Shown here: piece after piece, positions 11,437 to 24,900 of the stretch
Layout of the letters: the number at the start of each line of letters is the position of its first letter
Numbering within the stretch: position 1 is the first letter of the stretch
DNA from: Plasmodium relictum
Lineage: Eukaryota; Apicomplexa; Aconoidasida; Haemosporida; Plasmodiidae
Length of the DNA stretch: 64,000 nt
Reading direction: 5' to 3'
Assembly: GCF_900005765.1 (NCBI RefSeq)
Contig: NC_041683.1
Span: forward strand, 496,001-560,000
Notes under the pieces: generated by a model
Seen by the model: the letters and a program-made list of their open reading frames with translations, nothing else
Databases searched by the model: none
Told to the model about the DNA's origin: nothing
Made by a program: the position numbers and the translations under genes

Positions 11437-13783
11437 ATGATAAAAGATAATATTAAGAAAAAAAAGAATAATAAAAAATTAAAAAAAATATCTAATGCAC
11501 CTAAAAAGATAGATCCGTCAGCTGTATGATTGTTAAAAGAAAATACACAAAAACTTATACTAAAAATATATATAATTAATTATTTTTATATATAAATAGT
11601 TTTTTCTTTAACTTTTTTTCTTAAAAGCAAAAATTATTAAATAAAAAAAAAAATGATCAACCAGCTACTATTTTAAGATGGATACAGTTGTTAAGAAATT
11701 TAAAAGTAAAAAAAAAAAATTAGATATGAAAAATAAATTGATAAAAAAGAAAAAAATGAGTAGAATAATTAAAAAAGTTAATACTTTATAAAGTCAAATG
11801 AATAAAAATAAATAGTTTTAAAGTTACAATAATAAAATAATACTATAAAAAAAAAAAAAAAAGTACCAAGATAAGTGAAACTATATTTTTCTATCTTTTA
11901 TAGTTAAAACAACTTAAAAAGAATATTGATGAAGAAATTAGCAATTATGAAATAAATAAAAATATTAATGATAAATTATTATTGTTTTTAAATGATGACT
12001 TAGAAGAAAATAAAATTTTAGAAAAAATAGATGAATTAAAAAATAGTAAACTAAGTTTATTAGTGGATATACATAAAGAAAACATGAATAATTTACAAAA
12101 AAAATTTGAAGAAGAAATATATAGAATGTTTAGTGATTTTGAGAAAGATCAAAAAATTTTATTAGAAAATAGAAATAGTATAATTCATAATATAAATTTA
12201 TTTTATAAGCAAGTTAGAATTTTTATATGATATGTATATTTTATGCAAAATATATATATGCATAATTATTATTATTATACCATTTCTTCTCTTTTTTTCT
12301 TTTATTTTATTTGTATTTTTTTAATATTAAGATTGAAGAGGAGCAAAAACTGAGAAAAAAAAATTTAGAAAAAGAAGAACTTGACATAATGGATGAAATT
12401 TATAAAAATTATATAGCTGAGAGATATATATCAAATTATAAATTTGAGAAATTTAAAGAGGAAGATGTAAAAAATTTTAATGATACATTTTTAGAAAATA
12501 AAAAAATTTTAAATGAAGAAAGTGAAAATTTCAATTCTATAAAAATGAAATATGAGAAAAATAAAAAATCTTTATTATCTAAAGAGAAAGAAGTAGTGAA
12601 TGAATATCAAATAAAAAGAAAAAAAAAAAAAAAGAACAAATATTAAATATTATTTTAAATTCTTTTTTTTTTTTTAAAGGTTAATGATTTAGAATTAAAA
12701 ATTAACAGTTGGAAAATAAAATTGGAGAATGAAATTAAAGTACTTTGATTTTTTTTTTTTCAAAAATATATAGGAATAATAAATAAATAATTTATTTAAA
12801 ATTAGACAAATTTTTTAAGTTAAAATTTTTTTTTGTTTATTTTATCTTTTAACTATGCAACAGATATATGAAATGCAAATAGAAAGATTAAAAAATGAAA
12901 AAACTCAACTCCTAAATCATATAAGGGCAATAAAATTGATACTACAAAAATTAAAGTAATTAAAAAGTTATAAATAATATTAATATTTTTATTTTAATTA
13001 TGAGAATTCTTATGTAATAAGAATATAATTTTTAAGTAAACGAAAAAAAAAGAAAAAAATATTTTTTTTATACTTTAAGACATAATGATAAGCAAAGATT
13101 AATTGATATATCTGTAAATTCAAGTAACTGTATAAACAAATTAGAAGAAAATATTTCTCTTGCAAATAAACTAATAAATCTGAATAACTTATGTAGGTTA
13201 GAATTATTTTAGAAAAATAATGCAATTAAAAAAAAGAGTAAATAATTGTATCTTTTTAAAATATAAAACAATATTGTTTAAATAAATTTTCATCTTTTTC
13301 AGGAAGTATGAAACAGAAAGAGAAAAACATTTTTCAAGTCTCGGTTCAATTAATGAAAAAAAAGAGGATATTATTATTGAAAATGAAAATGAATATTTCG
13401 TAACAAAAAAAAAAAAAAATAAAATAAAATAATATATTGAATTGTTTCAATAATTTGAGTATATTTTAATTTTTTTTTTAATTCTTCAGATAAACATGAA
13501 AGACAAAAATGAAGATAGTGCTTACCTCCTTGAAAACTTTTTTAAAAGGAAAAATAAAGCAATTTTAGATGTGTATGTTGAATATATATAAACAATTTTT
13601 TCATTTTTAATATATTTATATTTTTTTATTTTCTATCATAGAATTATTTTAAAGAAAGAATTAAAATCATTAAAAAAGAAAAATAAAGAATACTATAAAA
13701 TTATAGAAGAATTAGAAGATAAATTAAATTTAAAAAAAAAAGTTAAGATTAAAAGTGATGAATTTGTTATAAGGGCTTCATAG
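11437..13783 (+). CDS. DRC2: dynein regulatory complex subunit 2 (CCDC65-like), 10 exons
   Basis: Exons 11437-11523, 11628-11705, 11904-12212, 12332-12592, 12680-12739, 12864-12955, 13080-13196, 13303-13399, 13490-13572, 13642-13783 (441 aa, all phases consistent). The protein is coiled coil almost throughout. Two blocks line up with CCDC65/DRC2 as I remember it: ILRWIQLLRNLK with the following charged helix (human TQWRTVLREVK region), and NKLINLNNLCRKYETEREKHF (human KGVKILRLAEICRKFETEEEK region). DRC2 is a core subunit of the nexin-dynein regulatory complex that links axonemal doublets and controls dyneins. In Plasmodium the only flagellated stage is the male gamete, so expression in male gametocytes is inferred. 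The donor of exon 4 (GTAGTG at 12593) is the least certain splice site. Confidence 0.87.
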
Positions 13784-14001
13784 AAATAATTTTAATTTTT
13801 TTTTTTTTTTTTTTAAAGAAAAATTATTTTATATAATAACAGTGTTCAAAAAAAAAAAAAAAATAAAATAAAATACAAAGTATTAGATGAAAGAAAATTA
13901 TTTTATTTTTTTTTTTATAATTTATAAAATACATTTTGCTTAATTTATAATGAAGAAATTTAAATATATATATATATATATATAGATAATAAAATATTAT
14001 A

Positions 14002-14969
14002 ATGAATTTTCGTAGTAATTTTCTTAAAACTTCTACTCGATTTCTTTGTATAAAAAATGAAATACCTGAATTTTTCAAAAACGATTCAAACAAATTAACT
14101 AATCCAATAAACAATTATGATATCACTAATGAGAAAAAAGAATATAATAAATATACATTAATTAATAATATTCACTATATAAAAGAATTAGATTTCTTTA
14201 ACAGACTTATAAAAATATATGTTGATATTATTTTTAATTTTTCAAAATATCCTTTACATGTTCAGTGCTTACATATTTTTTGTAATAAAAAAAAAAAGAA
14301 AAAAATTCATTTTTATATGGAAATATTTCTTCATTAAAATATAAATACATAATGTTAAATGAATTTTACTAAAATTTTATATATTTTTACTTTTTTCTTT
14401 TAGTTTATTCTATATTTATAGTTACTATTTAAAAAAATATATGTGTAATTTTGTTTTAATATTTGTTGTGTTTATATCTTATTTTTTTTTTTTTTATCTC
14501 AGGTAAAAATATATTAAAAGAAAAGATTCAGAATGTTAAAAAAAGTAAAGAACACAAAAAACTTTTATTTAATAGTGATGAATTAAATTTTGAAAACTTA
14601 AATGAGTATTTAGTTAATTTAAATGATATATCAATGAAAAAAAAAAAAAATGATCAATACTTAAATGATGCATTTGAAAAAGTTAAAAAGTTTTACTATT
14701 GTAAAAATGTATTATATGCATTATTTACATTGGAATATAACAAAATAATATTTAATTATACTGAAAACTTATTAATAAAAGATTTGCAAAATTGTTTCAT
14801 TAACTCAACTTTAAATAATAGTAAATATATTTATAGATTTATAAAAAAGTATGGTCAGGATAATATATATATTTATATCATAGAATATTCAGATAATTTA
14901 AATATTTTAAAAAAAAGATATGATTTTATTAAAAATATATTTTTAAATAATATTCAAAATAAATTATGA
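14002..14969 (+). CDS. conserved-looking protein of unknown function, 2 exons
   Basis: Exons 14002-14281 and 14503-14969 (248 aa). The donor TTTT|GTAATA and acceptor CTCAG restore phase, joining HIFC to KNILKEK. The N-terminus MNFRSNFLKTSTRFLC is rich in Arg/Ser/Thr and lacks acidic residues, which would fit a mitochondrial presequence (inference only). The middle (FFNRLIKIYVDIIFNFSKYP, then a basic helix) loosely recalls small helical LYR-type assembly factors, but the diagnostic LYR is not present, so I do not assign a family. The C-terminal half is helical with several Tyr/Phe. The gene begins only 218 bases after the DRC2 stop codon on the same strand, unusually close for this window. Confidence 0.6.
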
Positions 14970-16020
14970 TATGAAAAAATTAGTAAAATTAAAAAAGTCA
15001 TTCTATAAAATATAAGAATTAGACAAAATATTTAATCCAAAGTCTTCTTTTTTTTGTAATTATATATTTAAAAAAAAGTGTATTTGTTATTGTAAATTTT
15101 TTCCTTTTTAGTTATATTTTTAAAATAACAGTTTCAAACTAAAAAAAAAAAAAATTTTTGTATATGTATCGATATTTATAAAAAAAAAAAAAATATATAA
15201 AATATATAGAGAAAAAAATAAATTGTATAATATAAATTTTTAGAAATAAAAAGTTAATTTAGTACTTATAATTCATTGGTCTTTTCCCTTTTTTTTTTTC
15301 GATTTTAAAAATTATAATTTTTTTTAGATTTATAAATGTTACGATATTTATAGACAGAAAAAAAAAAAAAAAAATTATGATTATATAGCATGCTTATATA
15401 TTTTTATGTTTATGTTGTTTGTATTTTATATAATTAAAATATATATAAATATATACATATATAGTTTAGTAAAATTTTTATTAAAAAAATTTATGAAATA
15501 TATGAATAATATATATTTTTAACGTCAATTTTTTTTGTTTTTTTTTTTTTTTCATTTTTTCTTAAAAAAAAAAAAATTTATTTAATAGTAACACAAATTT
15601 TAAATTATTTTTTTGTTCAATTATTAAATTGTTTTAATTAAAATAAAGAAAAAAATTTATAAATACTATGATATTTTAATTTTTTTTTTTTTTTTTTATG
15701 TAAAATTTTATTATACATATGAAATTATTAGAATTTGTATTTGAACTCAATTGAATGAAAAAAAATTAAAAATTAAAAAAATATATAAAAAGAATTATGA
15801 ATATAATGAAGGATCAATAATAATAGATAAATTATTGGAATTTATAAGTTGACTAGTGAAATTATTAACTAAAACAACAAAAAAAAAAAAAAAAGAAGAA
15901 AAAGTATGTATATTTATATATATATTAAGGGATAAACATAACAAAAAAGTTTAAGAAATTTTAATAAGAAGAAAAATAAATCAGTAAAAGAAATTTTTTG
16001 GTAAATGAGAAGAATAAAAA
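14970..16020. other. intergenic, unknown gene to GOT1
   Basis: AT-rich spacer of about 1 kb between genes on the same strand, with numerous poly(A)/poly(T) runs of 10-18 bases. I see no coding potential and no distinctive motif. Confidence 0.6.
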
Positions 16021-16431
16021 ATGTTAGATCAAAATAAAACATTAGGATTATTGCTATTTTTATTAGGAATAGTATTCGGATTTATAGGAATAACTTTTTT
16101 TTTTGATAAATTCTTTTTATGTATTTCTAATTTATTATTTTTATTAGGATTATATTTTTTAGTAGGTATTAGAAAAATATTAAGATTTTTTATGAATAAA
16201 AAAAAAATAGCTGGTAGTGCTTGTTTTGTTATTGGTTTATTACTAATAGTTTTAAGTAGAACTTTTATTGGTTTCTTATTTCAAGCATATGGGATATATA
16301 AATTATTTTTTTCTTTCTTACCTAATATAGTAAATTTTATAAAATATTCTCCTTTTAGTTTTCTTTTAGAATTACCAGGAATTAAGCAAATGGCTAATTA
16401 CATTGAAAATAATAAAAGATTGCCAATTTAA
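16021..16431 (+). CDS. GOT1: GOT1-type vesicle transport membrane protein
   Basis: Single exon, 136 aa, the usual length of the Got1/Sft2-like family. Four hydrophobic helices are visible: about residues 6-26 (LGLLLFLLGIVFGFIGITFFF), 30-50 (FLCISNLLFLLGLYFLVGI), 66-83 (SACFVIGLLLIVLSRTF) and 85-105. Family signatures include FFDK after helix 1, GNVLF-like SNLLFLLGL, the basic RKILRFFMNKKK loop, a YGIYKLFFSFLP stretch and the C-terminal LPGIKQM. GOT1 proteins are small Golgi/ER membrane proteins needed for vesicle fusion or traffic between ER and Golgi. PI4K and a YIP1-family protein in this window also belong to the early secretory pathway, though they are not co-regulated in any way visible here. 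Confidence 0.92.
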   Translation: MLDQNKTLGLLLFLLGIVFGFIGITFFFDKFFLCISNLLFLLGLYFLVGIRKILRFFMNKKKIAGSACFVIGLLLIVLSRTFIGFLFQAYGIYKLFFSFLPNIVNFIKYSPFSFLLELPGIKQMANYIENNKRLPI

Positions 16432-16827
16432 AAATAACTAATTTATCTATTTTTATTAAATATATATATTTTTTTTTTAAACTATTTATTTTTTGTTTCC
16501 AAAATATATTTTTCTCTTTTTTTTTTTTAGACATTTTATTTTTTTTCTTATTTTTTACTTGATTCTTTTTTTTTTTTTTTCTTTAACATTATATAAATCT
16601 TTTATATTATAAAAATTTTGTTATTGTAAATACTATACTATAAAAAAAAAAAAAGAGTTGAATACTATTGTTATTTTTTTTTTTAAGTGGACATGCATAT
16701 TTCTGATAGAAAAAAAAAAAAGAAAATAGTTTCATAAAAATATTATATCTTTAATGAATAAAGTAATAAATACAAATAATTCAATGCAAAAAATTAATAA
16801 AAATATATTTAAAGAAAAGAAAAAAAA
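16432..16827. other. convergent intergenic, GOT1 and XRCC3-like
   Basis: Short spacer between the 3' ends of GOT1 (+) and the XRCC3-like gene (-). It should hold both polyadenylation regions. I see only A/T homopolymer runs. Confidence 0.6.
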
Positions 16828-17907
16828 TTATAAAACATTAAAGCCCTTATCAGTAATTTCAAATTCTAATGTTTTATATTTACTTAAAAATTCTGAATAC
16901 TGAATAATAATTTTCCTCATAATTTCATTATTTTTTTTCATTTTTTTAAAAAATAAAATAGTGTTCGCGCAAGAAGAACTAATAATATAATCAGCAATAT
17001 TAAAGGAAAAGTCACTATATTCCTTTTTTATATATAAACTATTAATTAATAATACAAAAAAATTATTTTCATATGAAATTTTTTTTAAAATTAAAGATAT
17101 TTTAATAAATAACTGATTTTTTTTATGGTTGTCTAACATTTGATTTGCATTAAATATAGAATTAATCGAATCAATTATGAGTAATGAAATTTTGTAATAT
17201 TTTAAAATATAAAATATATGTTTCTCAAATAATAAAAAAAAATCTTTGTCATCATTAACTTTTTGAATATACAAATTTTTCAGTATTCTTTTTAAATCCC
17301 TTTTAAATGAATAATTAAATTGTTTTTCATCAAAATAATTTTTACTTGAGCTATTTTTGTTAAAATTATTTTCTCTTATACTGTTGTTATGTACATTATT
17401 ATCTTTAAATTTATTTTCATCTATATAGTTTTTATTTTCATTTCTTTCTCTTTCTTGCATTTTTTTTTCAATAATCTCAATTAGTCTATGCATTGGAAAC
17501 ATCCTATTAATATAAATGTAAAAAATAATATTTTCCTTTTTTTTTTCTTTTAAATCTGAGTCACTTATATTTTTATTTTCATCAAAAATTTTCAAAAGTT
17601 GTTCTGCACATAAGGTTAAGGCAAATTGAGTTTTTCCACTTCCACAACTTCCTACTATTTCAACTAAGCTGTAATTTATTATTCCATTTTCAAAAAAAAT
17701 ATTAAGTTTCTTATCATCAAATTCTAATTTTTTTCTATAAAAATATTAGAAAAAAAAAAGAAAAATTGTTATGTTTCTTATTATTATATTTTATTTTTAT
17801 TTATTTTATTATACTATTTTATTTTTTTTTTTTTCTTACCTATCAATTTTATTAAAAGTAGAATCATCAAATATTTTTTTAACTGATCTACAGTTAGATA
17901 TATTCAT
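16828..17907 (-). CDS. RAD51 paralogue, XRCC3-like, 2 exons
   Basis: Exon 1 is 17907-17840 and exon 2 is 17734-16828 (324 aa); the 105-base intron has a canonical AG|GTAAGA donor, and the split arginine codon restores phase. A Walker A motif, GSCGSGKTQ, lies at residues 51-59, and a Walker B, ISLLIIDS, ends with D211. FYIYINRMFPMHRLIEII matches the XRCC3 stretch reading ICTEDAFPHKRL, and a strand 3 plus C-terminal ISCSCANTILFF-like segment (read here as SSSCANTILFF) follows the RecA fold. A 60-residue Asn/Lys insert sits between these parts. RAD51 paralogues support RAD51 filament assembly and Holliday-junction processing in homologous recombination. The N-terminal domain is very short (about 40 residues before the ATPase core). 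XRCC3 is the best guess; another RAD51 paralogue (RAD51C, RAD51D, XRCC2) is possible. Confidence 0.8.
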
Positions 17908-18967
17908 TAGATAAGAAATAAATACAATTTTTAGTAATTAAAATAATTTATTTCTAACAATATTCCAGAATTTCTTTTCTTTACTTTTTCTGTTTTTTTA
18001 AGCATTTTTATTTAATCATATGCAACTAGATAATATATTGTACTTAAATTACATAATAAAACAAAACCTTGAAATGTACATTTAGTTGTTTTTCAACTTT
18101 TGAGAAAACATAAAAAAAAAAGAAAGAAATTTCTGCCTTATTTTAATATGAATAGAAATGATTAAACAAATATTAAAAATAAAGCATTAGTTTTCATTAA
18201 ATGGAAAATTAAAATATAAAAGATATCACATAAAACAAATACACATTTATTAAAATTTTAATTATAACTTACCAAAAAAAAAGAAAAAAAAAAAAATTAT
18301 AAATTAGAAAATTAATAAATATACTGAATAGAAATATTATTACCTGTATTATTTTCCTAATTTTTTTATTGGATAAAAAGAAAAAGAGAATAAATACATT
18401 AAAAAATAAATAAATATGTAAAAATATATATATTATTTCAACAAATATATAAAAGGATAAAATATAATTAATTAAATTATGAATATATTATAAGTTGACG
18501 AATAGCTTAAAAAATACATATGGATTGATACATTAATATATCAAAAAGGAAAATAAATAAAATTAATATATATATATATATATATAATATTATTAAATAT
18601 ACAATTTAAGAGTAATTAATAATAATACAAGTATATAACAAAACAAACTAGCAAAACAAGTAGGTATAAAATAGTAGATATATATATAAGTTTTATTTTT
18701 TTTTTAAAATATTTAAAATTTTTTTTTTTTTTTTATTTTCTGATATACATATATATAATTTAAGAAATGTAAGCAAACTTTATAAGATGTAAATGGTTTA
18801 AAAAAGAAAAAAAAAATAAGTGTAGTATATATATCTTTATAAAATGAATTAAATATATATATATAACAAAAAGGAAGAAAATAAAAATAAATGGATATTT
18901 AGAGAAAATTTATTGAATTTATATATATATATATATATATAAAAGATGTATAAAAAAATGTGTAAAA
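17908..18967. promoter_or_regulatory. divergent intergenic, XRCC3-like and large membrane protein
   Basis: The two flanking genes start outward from this 1060-base segment, so it must contain both promoters. TA runs lie at about 18563-18588 and 18920-18941, close to the start codon of the large membrane protein. I see no ApiAP2-type GTGCA motif. Its regulatory status follows from gene orientation only. Confidence 0.5.
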
Positions 18968-21900
18968 ATGGATAGAAGGAGAAGAAAAAGGAAAATATAT
19001 TTTTTATTTTATATTATATATTTTTATTTTATTTTATTTTATTTTTGTGTTTGTATTAAGAATATTATAAGAGATGATAATAAAAATTATGATAAATTAA
19101 ATGAGTGTAAAAATATTTTACCATTTTATTTAAATAATCCAGATCATTGTAATTTATTAAACGAAATTAATTTATCAAATAATTACTCCATAAGGTGGAA
19201 TATTAACTATTTATATTTTCAATATTTTAATAATAATATTTTTATAAATTTTTATTTACATAGCATATATGTAAAGGATGTTGAATTATTCGAATATACT
19301 AATAAAAGTGTTCTCCTTTTAAGAAAAGATGCTATTGAAAATGAAGTAACATTTGTTAAATATATTGAATTTGATAAAAGTATGATAAATAAAAATAAAA
19401 AGAGAACTTTTTATTTAACTATCAATACTATACATGTTCCCAATAATGATGTTTGTATGGACGTAACACTTGAAATGAACATAAGAACTATAGATAATTT
19501 AAAAGATGAAAAAATAAAAAGAAAGAATAATAAATTGCCACTACACAATAAAAATTATATTATTATTAAAGATAATTATTATTATGTAACAAATGATGAT
19601 TATATTTTTAATTTAAATGAAGCAAATGATTTTTATATTGATAATAAAGATAATAAAATTATAAATATTTATAGTGTTTCCTTTTTCGTTGATTTTAATA
19701 AACATGGTAATATAACTTTTTTTTCCTTTCTAACTCGTGATATAAAAAATTCGAAAAATTTATTTTTTGAATTAAAAAAAATAAAATTAAGTACAAATTT
19801 CTTGAATAATATGAGCATAGACAATATATTAAATTTTGCAAATGATGATCAAACATGTACAAATAATTGCATACAAAGTAAAAATACAAAAAAAGGAATA
19901 TTTTTAAATACTTTATTAGAGAATAATTGTATGTACAAGTTTCTAATTAAATATAAAATGGATAATAATAAAGAGGAAAATATTATAACTAATTATGACG
20001 AATATATACATTTTAATTTAGAATATTCAATTATACATAATTCAAACGATTATACTTTTGTTGATTACATAAGAGAGCGTTTCAGTGAATGCATTTATAA
20101 CTCCTTTTTGCCAAATAAAATTATTCAAACAGAAAAAGTAGGCATATCAACCCTTTTTTCAAATAAACAGTGTTTTGAAAATAAAAATTGTAGCACATAT
20201 GATATTGATGAATTTGTAATTTATGATAGAGTGATTGAATTAAATGATAATTTCATTTTAAATTTTGATTCTGTTAATTTATTTGAAGAAGAACAAAAGA
20301 TAAGCATAATAGTTAGTGAAGATTCACTGTTTAATTTTAGTTTAATTTCTAAATCAGAAAATATATATGTAAATATTCTAAAAAAAGATAATTTAGAAAA
20401 TGTGTGCAACACTTACTATTTAAATAATATAAAGGATTACAATTTATATGACTATATAACAAAAGATAAAACTAATTTCTCACATAAGCATTTTAATGAT
20501 ATATTTCATAACGAAAAAAAGGAAAAATATAGTTTAAAAAATTTTTCTCTGCAAAATATTATATATATAAATTGCATATTAAAAAAAGGAGAATATGATT
20601 TAAAGATAAATGTAGAAAGTTTTAATATGATATGTGACTCAAATGAGATTAATTTATTAATTCATCCATTACATATGTATGAAGAAAATCATAAATGTGA
20701 CATCATAAACGGGGTTACTGAATTATTTGATTCTCATTTAGTTAAAGAGACTGAAGAAAAACAAAATAAAAATTTGAATGATACTTTAGATAAATCAGAG
20801 TTTAAAACTTACTATAAAATTTATGAAAGAAAATGGATATTAAATAACCAATTAATGCTTGATTATGATTTTATAATGTTATACGAAAAAAATATAATTG
20901 AAAATATTGATGAAATAGTTATAACTATAAACAACTCAATTTTTCTTGATATATTTTTTTTAATAATAGAGGTCATTAAAGGAGAAAGTTATTATTATGT
21001 ATACAAAGAATCAAGAAGAAAAACAAAATATAAACTTAAATATAATAACTCTTGTTCTATATATATATTTACAGCCAACCTACATTATGCACAAAAGGAT
21101 TTATGTGGTTTTTTTTTCGTTGATATTGAATTTGTAAATACGAAACAGAACACAGAAGAAAAAAAAATTTTTAATTATAACAATATTATTGAAAAAATAA
21201 ACTATATACCAAATTTTATTATAAGTTTTGACAATTATATGTATTCTAATTTTTGTTATATACCTTCTTATAAAAAGCATTCTCTTACTATTTATTTACT
21301 GGAAAATTCAATAATTAAAATAAATTGTTTTACTGAAAATTATATCTATATCTATTTAATACATAAAAATAAAAAAATATATGAAGGGTATAATCATCTA
21401 TATATAGAATCCTTTACAAAAGGGGAATATGAAATTGTTTTTGAATTCAATTCACAAAATGATAAAACTGATAATTCCTTTTTTTACTTGCAAATTTATA
21501 TATATCATTTAAGTTACATACATAAATGTGTTACTGATGATGGCGATAATTTATTAATTGCTAATAATTATTTAAAAGAAACATCGGATTCTCCATTTGA
21601 TCTTAGTTCTTATAAAGGAAATGATGAAAAGAAAGAAGAATCTAATAATGAAAAAAATTTTTTTTTTTATAAAAGTCAAAATTCATATTATATATTCAAA
21701 AGAGCATTTCTTTTTCTTCATCCTAATAAAAGAACAATAATGAATTTAAAATTACCTCAAGTTAAAAACTTAGACAATAATATTTTTTTTCTAAAAATTG
21801 AATTAGTTTTTCATAAGAATTTTTTTCCTTTTAAAATGACACTTGAAGAAAATAAAGATAATTTTTTAATTCATAGTAGTAATTCATATAAGAATAAAAT

Positions 21901-24900
21901 CATAATGCTTGTAAGTTTATTAAATAATAAAATTAATTTATTTAAATTATGTATAGAACTATATGAAGATATAGATAAGAATTTAGAAAATAGTTATTGT
22001 TCCTATGCATATTTAAACATTACCTACACAAATGAAGTAGAACATTCTGATATTGGTTTTAATGATATTTTGAATTATAGCACAATTAGCATGCCAATGT
22101 TACTAAATAATATATTTTTAAAAAATTTTAATATAAAAGATCAATATATCGATGATGGTAATAATAACAATAAAATAAAAAATGAACTTAAAGCAACAGT
22201 ATCTTTTAAAAATTCTAATTCATTTATTTATAATCAGTCTATTGATTATTTTTTTCAAACGATTAGTAATAATACAACAATTTTTTTAGTAGAAAGAGAT
22301 TTATTTTTTAATATTTATCTTTATAGAGAAAATTATGGAATTACTTTAAAAATTTTTAAATATTCAAATAAGGAATTGGAAAGTGAAGAAATCACATATG
22401 ATGAAATTAACAGAAATATCATTCCCAAATCAGAAGAAATTTACTCTTTTTCTAATAAACATATATATATACCTACATATTTAGAGAAGGGTTTATATAT
22501 ATTTAAATTTGAGAATAACTTAGTTCCTTTTTTTATAAAATTAAGTATAATACATGAATATGAGAATGAAATTATAAAAGAGAATAATTATCTGAGAGCA
22601 GATAAAAATGAAAAAAATTTAATAAATTATAAGGTTAAGGATACCTTGTCTTCGTATGACTTTAGTAATGATATAGTGAAAGATGAAACTTACTATTTTT
22701 TTGATAAAGAATTGCATTGTAATGAAACTAATGATACTTCCTATCATAACAAAAATTTAGATAGTGTAATATTTTTTTTCGAAGAAGTTATGAACAAAAA
22801 TTTTTTTAAAATTTATAATAAAATGGAAACTTTTTTAAGAGATAATTCTGAAAATATGTTAGTTTATAAAAGATTTTTTATATGCTTAAAAGATAAGGAT
22901 AATAGCGTTTATAATGATACAAATAATTATAATACAATAAATTTCGGTAACAATAATAATTATAAAATTTTTAGTATGAATATAGAGGTGGACTCACAAA
23001 TTTATATAGAAATAAAACCTCATTGTTATCTTTTTATGTATCCATTTCATTTGACTATAACATCAAAGGATTCTTATTTTAAAATTTCCAATAGAGATAA
23101 AAATTTTATCACAACTTATTTAAGTAAGGGTGAATATGAAATACTCTTATCCTTTCCTTTATCAAAAAATTTGAATATCAAAAATATTATTTTCGATTTA
23201 ATTATATTATTTGTTACAAATAATAATAATATTATGCCAAATTGGAATGAATTGGATTATAGTGCCAATAATTTGAAACAGAAATATGTTCACAATGACA
23301 ATTGCAAAATAAATAGTTATAAATATTTATTTAGTAAAGTAAATTTAGTAGATATGAATAAAGATGATTATTCTATAAATAAAAATATAGTTAATTCTAA
23401 ATTTAAAAGTAAATATTTTCAAAATTTTGATAAATATTTTATTAGTAATTCCCGGCATGAAATTTTTTTTACCATTCCAGATTATACGTATTTTTTAAAA
23501 ATTTTCTTTGTTTCTATTAATGAGCTAATGGAAGATATAGAAGAAAAAAATAAAAAATTTAGCAATTTTTACGACTTTTCTTCCAATTATATGAATAATT
23601 TACTAAAAAGGCATAATAATATTAATATTCAAGTTTTTCTACATAAAGAAAAAGAATCAAGAGATATAAACAATGAATTCGAGAATGAAGAAGATAGTTC
23701 ATATGTTAGGCCCTTATATTATAATGAAAGTGAAGAATATGTGTTAAATTTATATAAAGTTGAAAAAAATTTTAAAGTACTTATACAAACAAATAACTTT
23801 GATTGCAATTATTTTAAATTAATTATATCTCTTTATCCTATTAATTTTTATAATCAGCTGTATCACTACAATGATTCTCACTATATTAATGAATATCTTG
23901 AAAAATTATTTAATACTTTATCTACTAAAATACAAAAGTATGAAGGAATAAGGTTTAAAGAAAAAAAATTATCAAATTATTCTTATATAAATTTAAATAC
24001 AGATATTATTTTTTTAAGAAATAATAATCATCAAGATGTATTTTCATTTCCATTGAAAATTGGGGAGGTTAGAAATATTTAAAAAAAAATAAAAATAAAA
24101 TAAAAATTAACATACATACATATATGTATCCTTAGAATATACTCAAACGCATTGAAAAAAATTGATTGTATTAATATCATAAATTTTCTATAAAATATTC
24201 TAAAGTTTATTTATTTATTTTTTTTTTTTTATAGAGTAGTTATTTTAAAATAAATATTGGTTATAATTTTTCTTTGGTTAATTTTGAGATAAGATTAATC
24301 AAAAATAATATTACTATTTCTAATAGTAATAAAATGGAAGTAAATTTAGACAATAGAACTATTAACATATTTGAGAATATTAGTTTATATTTAGAAAAAG
24401 GAAATTATGAATTAAAAATTTCTGTAAATGATTTAATTGAAAATATTGCTGATTTAAATAGTTTTAATTTTCCTTTTTATTTTGAACTTCAAATTTTTGA
24501 ATTCTTTAATGAGGAAAATAATGATACAGTTTTATTAGATATATTTCCTGATAATTCCATATATATTGATAAAAATTACACTTTTTTTGTAATATAAGAA
24601 AGATTAAAAAAAAGAAAAAAAAAGAATTTTTTTTTTTACATTTTTTTTATATTTTAATAATTTTTCTTAATTTTTTTTTTTCTCCTTTTCTTTCTCTTTC
24701 TTAGATTGATATAATATTTTGGGGTACAGTAAATGAAAAAATATACTTAGAAGATTATGAACAAAATCATCTAGAATTAAAAAATAAGAGAGTGATTAAA
24801 TATAAAAATATTGAAGTACATAAAATAATTTTATTAACAGAAGAAATGGTTCATATTGGACAAGAATTCTTTTTAAAGTTTAATACAAATATTAATTTAA

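Noticed and set aside
14002-14969. LYR-motif mitochondrial assembly factor
   Set aside because: Helical pattern and possible presequence fit loosely, but the LYR tripeptide and conserved basic/Phe positions cannot be identified.
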